Assembly (NCBI GenBank): GCA_002471275.1
Contig: DKPQ01000017.1
Span: 1-64,000 of the forward strand
Direction of reading: 5' to 3'
Length of the DNA stretch: 64,000 nt
From: Flammeovirgaceae bacterium UBA7330
GTDB taxonomy: Bacteria; Bacteroidota; Bacteroidia; Cytophagales; Cyclobacteriaceae
The notes beneath the pieces are model-generated. The model searched no databases. It was not told the origin of the DNA and was given only the letters and a program-made list of their open reading frames with translations. Below, in pieces: positions 1 to 8,710 of this stretch (position 1 is its first letter; each line of letters opens with the position of its first letter). The position numbers and the translations under genes are program-made.

Positions 1-1
1 G

Positions 2-2062
2 GTGATCATTGAGACCCAAAAGCCACTTTTCGAGCGGAGGATTGACCGGCTAGTGATCAATGTGGAAGGTAGCCCACTGATGGCCGGTGGTACCTTAGCA
101 GGTGCACTCTGGAAGCTACCGGGCCTTGCTCTGAACCCTCTTGAAAATGGTTATAACATAAATGGGAAGCCTGGAGTAGTGGTCATGATCAATAATAAAG
201 TGAGACCGATGAGCCCGGAGGAATCACTTTTCTATTTGCAGAGCATTCCTACACAAAGTGTAAGCAGAATAGAGCTGATTACAACTCCACCAGCCGAATT
301 TGATGCAGATGGGATCGCGGGAATTATCCACATTGTGTTAAAGGAAAATGATCATGAAGGGGTTGATGGTTCATATTCGATCGGTGTGGGTTATGGAGGC
401 AGAGAAGGAATTCTGGCCGGGGGCAACATCAATTACCAGTCAGGGGATCTGAATGTATTTGGTAATTTACTTTTCGATCACCTTGGCTATTATGATATAA
501 GCAACACAATAGTAAAATTACAAAATAATGAGTATCTGTTCCATTCAAATAGTGCAAGTACAGAAGAGGAAGTCAATGATAAGATCTCTTTCGGCCTGGG
601 GGCAGAATACGATTTAGGTCCCGGAACGACCATCGGATTAACCGGAGACTTCTATGTAAGAGCTTCAAGGAGTGAAACGGATATTAATAGTACTTATCTG
701 ATAAATCCGGGTATTGATACACTTGCAAACGGCAAAAGATGGAATAATAATCCCAGAGGCTTTGCAGCTGTCAATTTCAATCTTCAGCAGAAGATCGGCC
801 ACAGACAAAATCTGGCATTTTATGTCGATTATCTTCTGTTCACCAATGATCAGACCCAGCATTTTGTAAACCAGTTATTTCCCCAAAACAATGACCGTCC
901 GATCTCAGAAGACATCCGTGTTTCCAAAGTCAATCCGACTGAGATCCGGGTAGGTAGACTGGATTATGAATTTGAACTGAGTGAGCAACTACACCTTAAA
1001 GCGGGAGTTAAAGCTTCGGTAAATACGCATAGTAACGAAATCAGGACAAAAAGGCTTGAGGGGAATCGATACTTTGATGATCAGACATTTTCATTTTTTA
1101 GCGATATGGAGGAGAATGTTCTGGCTGCCTATGGATCAATTAACACTTACTTGGGCACAACACGGATCAAATCAGGGCTGCGTTATGAGCGAACAATTAC
1201 AAAGTTATGGGGAAAGACTCAAGATGACCTTATTTACAGAAATTTTGGCAATTTTTTCCCCAATTTATTAATAGAACAAAAACTGACTAACGAAATATCT
1301 GCCACCATTTCATTTACGTCAAGGATCAACAGACCAAAGTTCCTTCAATTCTCTCCCTCACCTGTTTTCACGGATCCAAGAACATTTAAGAATGGTAACA
1401 ACCAACTACTCCCAACCATGACACGGTCCTTACAGACTACTTTCGCCTGGAAACAGCTGATCTTGTCATTTGAGTTCAATCAGATCAATAATGACATTTG
1501 GAGAAACCCAAGAATAGGAGGGGGGTCTAACTGGGTAGCCATTTATCCGATCAATTTTAAGTCTTCACAAATTGCGGGTTTCAGACTTTCTTATCCGCTC
1601 ATCATCACCGACTGGTGGGAGATGAGTTCAAATGTTGGAGTCTTCCATAAAGGTGTGGAGTCTGATCAATGGATGGAGCTTCAAAGACTCTCCAAAAAAT
1701 ATGTGATGGGTAACAATATTCAACGATTCCAGTTAGGGAAGGAATTTTCTGGTGAATTAATAGTCAATTATGCTTCAGGCAATGTGCTGGGATTAACGGA
1801 GATCAGTCCAAGAGGAAATATTTCAATAGGTATCATGAAGGAATTTGGTGACAATGCCGGTTCACTTAGTTTGAATTTATTCAATGTACTGAATTCAAAT
1901 AGAAGGAGAAGCCGGAGTATAAATGATGTAGACAATCTGATTTACATCCACAATCAATTAGATGCTCGAAGGGGAATTGGGGTCAGCTATACCAATACTT
2001 TTGGAAGTACCAAGTCAAAGACAAGAAAAAGAAGTTCTCTAGAAGAATTGAAAAGATTATGA
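2..2062 (+). CDS. TonB-dependent receptor-like outer membrane beta-barrel protein (5' partial)
   Basis: The reading frame is open from the window edge, and its first residues (VIIETQKPLFERRIDRL) line up with an internal stretch of the complete paralogue downstream. The true start, signal peptide and carboxypeptidase-regulatory-like domain therefore lie outside the window, and the GTG at base 2 is not a start. What remains is a plug domain (about residues 10-130, with INGKPGVVVMINNK and the conserved ELITTPPAEFDADG) followed by a long outer-membrane barrel of the beta-barrel-3 type. The C-terminus is basic rather than ending in the usual aromatic residue, as in the paralogue. Members of this family are receptor-like and often lack a SusD partner; the substrate is unknown. 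It is followed after 96 bp by the paralogue on the same strand, so it looks like a tandem duplication. Confidence 0.85.
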   Translation: MIIETQKPLFERRIDRLVINVEGSPLMAGGTLAGALWKLPGLALNPLENGYNINGKPGVVVMINNKVRPMSPEESLFYLQSIPTQSVSRIELITTPPAEFDADGIAGIIHIVLKENDHEGVDGSYSIGVGYGGREGILAGGNINYQSGDLNVFGNLLFDHLGYYDISNTIVKLQNNEYLFHSNSASTEEEVNDKISFGLGAEYDLGPGTTIGLTGDFYVRASRSETDINSTYLINPGIDTLANGKRWNNNPRGFAAVNFNLQQKIGHRQNLAFYVDYLLFTNDQTQHFVNQLFPQNNDRPISEDIRVSKVNPTEIRVGRLDYEFELSEQLHLKAGVKASVNTHSNEIRTKRLEGNRYFDDQTFSFFSDMEENVLAAYGSINTYLGTTRIKSGLRYERTITKLWGKTQDDLIYRNFGNFFPNLLIEQKLTNEISATISFTSRINRPKFLQFSPSPVFTDPRTFKNGNNQLLPTMTRSLQTTFAWKQLILSFEFNQINNDIWRNPRIGGGSNWVAIYPINFKSSQIAGFRLSYPLIITDWWEMSSNVGVFHKGVESDQWMELQRLSKKYVMGNNIQRFQLGKEFSGELIVNYASGNVLGLTEISPRGNISIGIMKEFGDNAGSLSLNLFNVLNSNRRRSRSINDVDNLIYIHNQLDARRGIGVSYTNTFGSTKSKTRKRSSLEELKRL

Positions 2063-2093
2063 AGCAGACATAAACGAAATAAATAATAAAAAA

Positions 2094-2141
2094 GGGGAGC
2101 TGAAAAACTTTGGCCGGTCTCCAACTCCCCGCAAGTTTCAG
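2094..2141 (+). promoter_or_regulatory. Interleaved stem sequences in the leader of the second receptor gene
   Basis: GGGGAG (2094-2099) can pair with CTCCCC (2125-2130), and GCTGAAA-ACTT (2099-2110) can pair with AAGTTTCAGC (2133-2142). The partners alternate in order, so the two stems form either a pseudoknot-like fold or two competing hairpins. The structure ends 17 nt before the ATG at 2159. There is no following T-run, so it does not look like a terminator. Confidence 0.4.
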
Positions 2142-2158
2142 CATATCTATCTAAAACT

Positions 2159-4633
2159 ATGAAAGTAAAGATACATCAATTCCAATATTATGTGTCAGCA
2201 GCTGGCACATTGGCACTATCCCTCATCTTATTGGTTTTTGCATCCGTTGAGACCCGTGCAGAAAAACGAGATTCTGCATTCCATGGGTCAATCAATGGAT
2301 CAATTATCAATGACAAGAATGTGGGAATCCCTTTTGCCAATGTGCTCCTGCTACATGCGTCAGATTCAGGCTTCGTCAAGGGGTCCATTGCAGACAAAGA
2401 TGGAAACTACACAATTCCAAATGTGGATCCCGGTATTTATTTGATCCATAGTCACGTGATTGGGTTTAATAAGAATTATTCTCCGGCGTTTAGGGTGGTT
2501 GATCAGGATGTTGCCATCAAACCCATCCAACTTTCAGAGTCCATCCGGGAATTGGATGAAGTGACTGTGCAGGCAGATAAGCCGCTTTACGAACAAACCA
2601 TAGATCGGATGATCATCAATGTGGAGCAGAGCGCTGTCTCGGCAGGCAGCACTGTCCTTGAGGTGCTGGAAAGGTCACCAGGAGTGCTTGTAGACAGGAT
2701 GAACAACTCCATCAGCATTAGTGGTAAGAGTGGTGTAAACATAATGATCAATGGGAAAATGAGCCGCATGAGTCAGGATGCGCTGTATTCATTTCTGGAA
2801 AGTACGCCCTCCCAAAATGTACTGAAAATAGAACTGATCACTACTCCACCAGCAAATTTTGATGCGGAAGGCAATGCCGGCTTCATCAATATTGTATTGA
2901 AGCGGAATGACCATTTGGGTGTAAATGGATCTTTCACGGCTACTGCGGGTCATGGGAGAAAAGAGAAACTTCAGGCCGGTGGCAGCATCAACTACAGGAC
3001 TGAAAAGCTTAATCTTTTCAGCAACTATGCTTTCAATCACAATATCATGAAGAACCTGGCTTCATTAAATAGCAAGATACAACACCCGCAATATGCCTTT
3101 AACTCAAACAGCTCGACCACCATGATAGGCGGTTTCGACATGTCATCAGCCCGGATTGGCGGAGATTACTATGTGGGTTCAAACACGATCATAGGAGTTC
3201 TGGGGGATTTCTATTTCAGAGACTGGAAAGGGGTTACCGAAACAAATTCCTACTACGAGGTAAATCCCGGTGTGGACTCACTGGTACTGGGAAGAAGGGA
3301 TAATCACAATCCCAGGTTATTCTCGGTTATCAATTTTAATATCTCGCACAAGATCGGCAAAACTCAACGGGTCGACATTGATATCGATCACCTGGTCTTC
3401 ACCAATGACCAGGACCAGTTTTATGGAAATGAATTTATTCCTCAAAACAATACTCCTTCAGCATTGGAGGACATCCGTGTTACCAAAATCAACCCCACCA
3501 GGTTCTGGGTTGGTAAAATTGATTACGCCATAAATATTGGGAAAAGCACAAAATTCGAAACAGGGGTAAAGGCAACCCTGAACAGTCTTGAAAATGATAT
3601 CAGAACTGATCAGGTAATCGATAATAATTATATAAATGATCCATTTTTTACCTTCTATAACCGCGTGAACGAAGATATCTATGCAGCCTACGGCTCATTC
3701 AGTATTGATTTTGATGAATTCTCGCTGAAATCGGGGCTGAGATACGAACATACCATCACTGATATTAAGGATGAGGATCAGCGGCAGGTTGTAGATCGGA
3801 ATTATGGCAATTTTTTCCCCGGCGTTTTTCTCTCCCGGAAACTATCCGAAAAGGTCAGCAGCAATTTGTCCTATACAGCCAGGATCACCCGGCCGGGATT
3901 TCTCGAACTTTCGCCGGCACCCAAATTTTTTGAGCCAAGAACTTTTCAGACCGGGAACACGCAGCTGCTACCTGTTTATACACATACAATACGTGGAAGT
4001 CTGACCTGGAACAGGCTGATAGGCTCTATAGAATACAACCGGATCAACAATGAGATCGGCCGGCAACCCACGAGCACCGAAAATTCCAACCAGGTAGTGA
4101 CGACCACCATCAATTTTGGAAAATCAGAATTGGTGGCAGTTAATCTCTCTTTCCCCGTCATTATCAACGATTGGTGGGAGATGAACAATAACCTGTCAGG
4201 ATTTTATAAAACTATTGAATCTCCTCCCGAATTCACAACCTTTCAAAGACTTGCAACAAAATACGCCATCTTAAATACTTCACAGCAGTTTAAGCTTGGT
4301 AAAAAATTCACTGCTGAGGTAAGTGGAGTTTATTACTCGGGGTTTGCCCAGGGTTTTATGACCTTTAAGTCAACCGGACAGCTCTCTATCGGTCTTCGAA
4401 AACAGTTTGAGAACAATGGAGGAACGCTCGGCCTGAATTTTTCAGATGTCTTTAAAACATTCATTTTAAGCTCAGAAGTGATTACTTCTGAAGGAAATCT
4501 TGTTGTATACAGATCTAATAATTGGGATTCAAGAGCCATCAGGCTAACCTATTCAAAGAGTTTTGGCAATAACAAGTTAAAATCCCGCAGTAAACGAAAA
4601 GTTGGCGCCGGAGATGATCTGAACAGGCTATGA
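2159..4633 (+). CDS. TonB-dependent receptor-like outer membrane beta-barrel protein
   Basis: This complete 824-residue protein has a signal peptide (about residues 1-34), a carboxypeptidase-regulatory-like beta-sandwich (about 43-125), a plug domain (about 130-270, with ISGKSGVNIMINGK and ELITTPPANFDAEGNAG) and a large C-terminal barrel. It belongs to the family usually annotated as outer membrane beta-barrel or TonB-dependent receptor; it is not a SusC, because it lacks the SusC plug signatures and there is no susD beside it. It probably binds and imports, or senses, a ligand at the outer membrane. It closely resembles the truncated gene just upstream. Its stop codon overlaps the start of the AraC-type regulator gene (ATGA), so the two are translationally coupled. 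A possible structured leader lies just before its start. Confidence 0.88.
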   Translation: MKVKIHQFQYYVSAAGTLALSLILLVFASVETRAEKRDSAFHGSINGSIINDKNVGIPFANVLLLHASDSGFVKGSIADKDGNYTIPNVDPGIYLIHSHVIGFNKNYSPAFRVVDQDVAIKPIQLSESIRELDEVTVQADKPLYEQTIDRMIINVEQSAVSAGSTVLEVLERSPGVLVDRMNNSISISGKSGVNIMINGKMSRMSQDALYSFLESTPSQNVLKIELITTPPANFDAEGNAGFINIVLKRNDHLGVNGSFTATAGHGRKEKLQAGGSINYRTEKLNLFSNYAFNHNIMKNLASLNSKIQHPQYAFNSNSSTTMIGGFDMSSARIGGDYYVGSNTIIGVLGDFYFRDWKGVTETNSYYEVNPGVDSLVLGRRDNHNPRLFSVINFNISHKIGKTQRVDIDIDHLVFTNDQDQFYGNEFIPQNNTPSALEDIRVTKINPTRFWVGKIDYAINIGKSTKFETGVKATLNSLENDIRTDQVIDNNYINDPFFTFYNRVNEDIYAAYGSFSIDFDEFSLKSGLRYEHTITDIKDEDQRQVVDRNYGNFFPGVFLSRKLSEKVSSNLSYTARITRPGFLELSPAPKFFEPRTFQTGNTQLLPVYTHTIRGSLTWNRLIGSIEYNRINNEIGRQPTSTENSNQVVTTTINFGKSELVAVNLSFPVIINDWWEMNNNLSGFYKTIESPPEFTTFQRLATKYAILNTSQQFKLGKKFTAEVSGVYYSGFAQGFMTFKSTGQLSIGLRKQFENNGGTLGLNFSDVFKTFILSSEVITSEGNLVVYRSNNWDSRAIRLTYSKSFGNNKLKSRSKRKVGAGDDLNRL

Positions 4634-5514
4634 AGGTTTCTGAAAATCATCCGGGATCTTCATTTGAAGAGCGGCTTTCGCTGCTCATGGAGGAAAACCT
4701 GAGTAATGAGTCCTTTGGGGCTTCAGAGCTGGCGGATCAAATGAACCTGAGTCGGTCGCAATTGCATCGAAAGATCCATAAGGAGCTTGACAAAAGCACT
4801 ACACAATATATCCGTGAGTTCAGATTGGAGAGAGCAAAAGATCTCCTCACTCATTCGGATCTGACGGTGGCAGAAATTAGTTATCGATGCGGCTTCAATA
4901 GCGCAACTTATTTCTCTTCAGTATTTACCCACTACTTTAAAGTTACTCCCGGACAATTCCGTACTAACTCCCAAATTCCTGCTGAATCCATGCAAAAACA
5001 AGATAGGAAGCCTGTAATGATTCTGATAAAGGCAGTCATTGTCATCTTCATTGCAGCAATGAGCACCTGGTATATTCAAAATGAAAGAGTCATTCAAAGT
5101 CAAAGTATTCCTGAATTCAAGTCCAAATCGCTTGTGGTTCAGCCTTTTCACAATCTTAACCTACAGGATCAAGAAATATATATTTGTGAAGGAATAAGAG
5201 GTGCCATTAACAGTCGGTTATCAGTTGTTGAAAATCTGCGTTTAATTCATGCTTCCTCCCCGGAGCTCAGGGATATGAAGCCGACCGAAATCCAGAACCT
5301 GACCCGCGCCTCATATTTGCTGGCAGGCCAGATACAGCGATATCAGGGTACCATCAGGGTGGAGGTTTACCTGATAGAACTTAAGACTGATGATCAAATT
5401 TGGGGAGAAACCTATGATTATGAGTTTGATAACCCCTTAAGTCTTCAAAGTGACCTTGCTGAAAGAATTGCTGTAGCACTGAAATTAAAGCTTAAGCTGG
5501 GGGATAAGATATAA
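4630..5514 (+). CDS. Membrane-anchored AraC-type regulator with TolB-N-like C-terminal domain
   Basis: Residues about 14-115 form an AraC/XylS DNA-binding domain with two helix-turn-helix units (about 31-52 and 78-102; note RLERAKDLL and AEISYRCGFNSATYFSSVF). A single hydrophobic segment follows (about 129-149, ILIKAVIVIFIAAMSTWYI). Residues about 166-288 resemble the TolB-N/FlgO-like module found in many regulators and adenylate-cyclase-like proteins (SLVVQPFHNL, YLLAGQIQRYQGTIRVEVYL, QIWGETYDYEF), but without the TPR repeats that often follow. The predicted topology puts the DNA-binding domain in the cytoplasm and the TolB-like domain in the periplasm. The ATG overlaps the receptor stop by four bases, so the two genes form one transcript. 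It may regulate the receptor genes; that is inference from the arrangement. Confidence 0.85.
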   Translation: MKVSENHPGSSFEERLSLLMEENLSNESFGASELADQMNLSRSQLHRKIHKELDKSTTQYIREFRLERAKDLLTHSDLTVAEISYRCGFNSATYFSSVFTHYFKVTPGQFRTNSQIPAESMQKQDRKPVMILIKAVIVIFIAAMSTWYIQNERVIQSQSIPEFKSKSLVVQPFHNLNLQDQEIYICEGIRGAINSRLSVVENLRLIHASSPELRDMKPTEIQNLTRASYLLAGQIQRYQGTIRVEVYLIELKTDDQIWGETYDYEFDNPLSLQSDLAERIAVALKLKLKLGDKI

Positions 5515-5570
5515 ATGATCAAACAGGCATCAACTAAATAAGAGACTTCGCAAACTGCTACCGATCTAAT

Positions 5571-5630
5571 CGTTCTCTGGACCGGGATTTCTTTACTTCA
5601 TTGTCATTCAAATATGATTTGCAGAGAACG
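5571..5630. repeat. 9-bp inverted repeat in intergenic region
   Basis: CGTTCTCTG at 5571-5579 is the exact reverse complement of CAGAGAACG at 5622-5630, with 42 bp between them. It lies between the AraC-type gene and the next lipoprotein gene. There is no T-run, so it may be an operator pair or chance. Confidence 0.3.
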
Positions 5631-5785
5631 CAACAATAGTTAAAGTCTTCAATCAATATTTTAAATAATCTGCAACAAACCTGCTTGTCTTCACACCGGG
5701 ATTTAATTGACCTTTAGGTATAACAATCCTTTAGCTTGATACCTGGATTTAGAAGACTATCTATTGTGAAACAAATTAGGTTGTC

Positions 5786-6352
5786 ATGAAGAAACAAGAA
5801 GGTTTTATCGCTGTTTTAGTCATTTTTTTGCTGGTGGGTTGCTCACAAAACACTTATCAGGATAGGTCAGTTTCACTTGATCGATTGCAGGATCACGGAG
5901 CCCTAACCACAATAAATATTACATCATCCGATTCAACAATAATTGGAGAACTCATTTTTATTGATGACTCCATTTATTTATTGACTGGAGATAATCAACT
6001 GATCATCTACTCTTTGGATGAGATTGTTACCCTACAAATACAACTGAGCCGCTTTAGGGAGCGTTCGTATTTGATGCTTATGGCTATTGCAGTACCCTCC
6101 CTTTTGAGTCTGCTTTCAAAATCGACAGAGGTAAACACATTTGGTGCTGTTGGACTTGTTGTGGCGGGTCCTGGTCTTATGTTTTCCTTATTTGAAAATG
6201 CTAAACAACCACATTTTATTTCATATCCGGATGAATCACTTGAGACTTTTAAGGAATATGCGAGATTTCAAGAAGTATTACCTGGTGAGATTAAGGTTCG
6301 CTCAGCATTTCGAGTTAGCAACACCATTGCCATGGAAAACATTAAGTTTTAA
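5786..6352 (+). CDS. Hypothetical lipoprotein with two membrane segments
   Basis: This 188-residue protein starts with a lipoprotein signal (lipobox LLVGC, Cys at about residue 19). Residues about 25-90 look like a small beta-rich domain (repeated TTINITSSDSTIIGEL and IYLLTGDNQLIIYSLDEI). Two hydrophobic stretches (about 95-110 and 118-135, AVGLVVAGPGLMFSLF) could cross a membrane. I do not recognise a family. It stands alone between a 271-bp intergenic region and a terminator, so it is probably monocistronic. The lipoprotein call is secure; the function is unknown. Confidence 0.7.
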   Translation: MKKQEGFIAVLVIFLLVGCSQNTYQDRSVSLDRLQDHGALTTINITSSDSTIIGELIFIDDSIYLLTGDNQLIIYSLDEIVTLQIQLSRFRERSYLMLMAIAVPSLLSLLSKSTEVNTFGAVGLVVAGPGLMFSLFENAKQPHFISYPDESLETFKEYARFQEVLPGEIKVRSAFRVSNTIAMENIKF

Positions 6353-6406
6353 GAGTTAAAAAACACAGCGCATTTTGAAGAAACATTACGTTGAATCCAT
6401 TATTGA

Positions 6407-6440
6407 AGAGGCCGGATGTTTATTCGGCTTCTCTTTTTTT
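6407..6440 (+). terminator. Rho-independent terminator after the lipoprotein gene
   Basis: AGAGGCCG (6407-6414) pairs with CGGCTTCT (6425-6432) with one G-T pair and a 10-nt loop. A T-run follows to 6440. It lies 54 bp after the stop at 6352. Confidence 0.7.
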
Positions 6441-6574
6441 AATCATCCATATGAACCTGTGACGGAAACAACTTTGGATACTATTCGCAATGAGAAAGAA
6501 TAACCATTATTTTCTTCAGGTAGTTAAAACAATCCACCATTCCATACCATTTTAAATTTTTTATCTTGCAACCC

Positions 6575-8071
6575 ATGAACCGACGACACTTCATCAAAGA
6601 CCTCCAAATAGGAGGGATCGCCTTATACACCGTACCCGTAATTACCTGGCAGTGCAGCCAGCCTAAACCCTTCACTGGTATCAGATTAATTCCGGCTGGA
6701 GTGACAGGTGCAGAGCCGGTAGTAACGAAACCTGATTTCAGAGTAGCGTTTGGTTGGTCTGCGAAGCAGATGGAGTCCGGGGATACGATCACAGTGAAGC
6801 CAGCAGAGGATCTACCAAATGCTAATCTCTACCTGCGATTCACACCTGCCCTCGAAATGCGGGATATTAAATTACTTAGTGTTTATACTGCGGAAAACGA
6901 TGAGCCCCTGGGAGTCATTGACATCAGGAATTCCTCTGTCCTGGTGCCCTATGAATTACAGATTGATCAGCAATACATTGATACAATCAATCAGGATGGT
7001 TTGAAGATCACCCTGGAATCGGAAAAGCCATTTGGTTTTTATGTAATGTCTCCCGAAAAAGCCATACCTCCCGTATTTACTCCACATTTTTTAGTCTCTT
7101 CCAAAGAGATTGGAGACCTCAATGACTTTCTGGATTGCTTTATGTCAGTAAAATCTATCCAGGCTTTTGGATGGCGCGAAGGAACCGTATTGGATGGGTT
7201 GTGGCAATTGTATACCAAAAAGGGTGAGGAGCGGGCCTTGCAGGCGATCAAAGACCATTTCGACTTGTATTTTGATGCCAATCAGGATCTTCATTACGAG
7301 AACTCGCACAATGTGCCCAGGGACAATCGCATTGATGGCATTGAATCAACCATCCCGTATGCTACCCTGACCAGGATCAACCCCAATCACAAGATGCTCA
7401 AAAACGTAATCACCGGGCTGGAAGGAGAAACCAAAGAAAACGGGATGATCACCGGATCTATGACACTCACCGCAGAGGGGTGTTATACCGTGGCTTATCC
7501 TCTGGCAGTCATGGGCAAGGCCTGGAACGATAACGCTTTGATGCAAAAAGCGATCGAGCAGCTAAAGCACCGATTTGTCCTAATAGCGGATGAAAGCCTT
7601 TACCTAAGATATTATACAGATACAAATAAATATACCTATCGAAACTGGGCGCGGGGGGCTGCCTGGACTTTACTGGGCTTCGCCCGAACCATCGTCGAAC
7701 TCAAGGAGGATATTCAGGATGAAGAAGTCCTGGCGAAATTCAAAGAAGGCATTGATATTGCCCTTTCCATGCAGAAGGAAAATGGACTTTGGAATGGATT
7801 TATGCATACCGACAACGCTGTCGATACTTCCGGTTCAGCAGGGATTTGCGCAGCGATCATGACAGGGATCAACAATGGCTTATTGCCTGAAACCTACAGA
7901 CCTCATGCAGAAAAATGCTGGACAGCCTTACAGAACTACCTAACCCCGGATGGGTTCCTGAAAAGCGTCTCCCAGGATAATCGAGGAGGAGAAGAGCTGC
8001 AAGCAAGCGACTACAGAGTCATCGCCCAGATGGGCATGGGGCTGATGGCTCAGCTGTATGCGGAGTTGTAG
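6575..8071 (+). CDS. Glycoside hydrolase family 88/105-type unsaturated glucuronyl hydrolase
   Basis: I chose the ATG at 6575 (MNRRHFIKDL) over an in-frame TTG nine bases upstream because it places a twin-arginine-like export signal at the N-terminus. The protein has 498 residues. Residues about 30-170 form an N-terminal beta-rich region. The rest matches the (alpha/alpha)6 barrel of GH88/GH105 enzymes: WREGTVLDGLWQLY, YENSHNVPRDNRIDGIES, YRNWARGAAWTLLGFAR (W at about 358), GSAGICAAI and the C-terminal NRGGEELQASDYRVIAQM. These enzymes hydrate and release the 4,5-unsaturated uronic acid left by polysaccharide lyases (as in rhamnogalacturonan, ulvan or glycosaminoglycan breakdown). No lyase gene is visible in the window. 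The gene stands alone and converges on an unrelated reverse-strand gene. Confidence 0.85.
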   Translation: MNRRHFIKDLQIGGIALYTVPVITWQCSQPKPFTGIRLIPAGVTGAEPVVTKPDFRVAFGWSAKQMESGDTITVKPAEDLPNANLYLRFTPALEMRDIKLLSVYTAENDEPLGVIDIRNSSVLVPYELQIDQQYIDTINQDGLKITLESEKPFGFYVMSPEKAIPPVFTPHFLVSSKEIGDLNDFLDCFMSVKSIQAFGWREGTVLDGLWQLYTKKGEERALQAIKDHFDLYFDANQDLHYENSHNVPRDNRIDGIESTIPYATLTRINPNHKMLKNVITGLEGETKENGMITGSMTLTAEGCYTVAYPLAVMGKAWNDNALMQKAIEQLKHRFVLIADESLYLRYYTDTNKYTYRNWARGAAWTLLGFARTIVELKEDIQDEEVLAKFKEGIDIALSMQKENGLWNGFMHTDNAVDTSGSAGICAAIMTGINNGLLPETYRPHAEKCWTALQNYLTPDGFLKSVSQDNRGGEELQASDYRVIAQMGMGLMAQLYAEL

Positions 8072-8149
8072 ACAGTTGAAATCCTGTAAATAGTGAGGAT
8101 CTTTCTTTGTTTATCCTAAAAAGTGTCATTGCGATCATTATAGTTCTAT

Positions 8150-8710
8150 TCACTCAACTGTGAATGCCTTACTCGTCACATTACCCGGCAAATCATAAGC
8201 CTTTACCAGTACTGAACCACCTTCCGGGATATCCTGAGTGAGCACAAACTTCCACTGTATCCCGTTGTCGGTGAGTGAAGCTACTCTGGAAGTTACCACG
8301 CGTTCATCTGCTGTCAGGATATCGACCACCACTTTCGCCACCTGGGGTTGTTCATAAGCCTCTACGAGCAAAGTACTTCCGGAAACTCCACTTTCCAGGT
8401 GGATATCACCGATCTCCGGAGCTTTTAGGTAATCGGTTATAGCAAGCGTATATGCATTTTGATACCTGATCATGTGAACTACTGCTTCAGCATAAATCGG
8501 TCCAAGCACATCATCTTGAATGGCATGCTTCGCGAAAGCCGATGCATTTCTAAATCGGGTGTTCTGCTTCCTCTGAGTTTCAGATATTGTTTTCCGTCGC
8601 TCAGGTCTTGAAGATACGATGGTTTCACCATTCACGTTTCTGTATACTAGCTGGCCGCCTAGCATGCCGCTAGCCCCCTGCAAATACAGGTTCTTGATTA
8701 ATTTTGCCAT
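8150..8710 (-). CDS. Hypothetical protein, 186 aa
   Basis: The start ATG is at 8710 (MAKLIKNLYLQGASGML). There is no signal peptide. The N-terminal third is basic and glycine-rich (GGQLVYRNVNGETIVSSRPERRKTIS in two parts, then many Arg/Lys/Gln). The C-terminal part (about 100-186) looks like a single immunoglobulin-like beta domain (GSTLLVEAYEQPQVAKVVVD, EGGSVLVKAYDL). It faintly resembles the Bacteroidota family DUF6266 in its N-terminal Gly-Gly...Gly...SRP pattern, but I would not assign it. It converges on the GH88-type gene with a 78-bp gap. The reading frame has good length and composition for a real gene. Confidence 0.6.
   Translation of the reverse strand: MAKLIKNLYLQGASGMLGGQLVYRNVNGETIVSSRPERRKTISETQRKQNTRFRNASAFAKHAIQDDVLGPIYAEAVVHMIRYQNAYTLAITDYLKAPEIGDIHLESGVSGSTLLVEAYEQPQVAKVVVDILTADERVVTSRVASLTDNGIQWKFVLTQDIPEGGSVLVKAYDLPGNVTSKAFTVE

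Noticed and set aside
2..2062. GTG at base 2 considered as a true start for the first receptor
   Set aside because: The sequence after it aligns with an internal part of the paralogue, so the gene extends upstream of the window.
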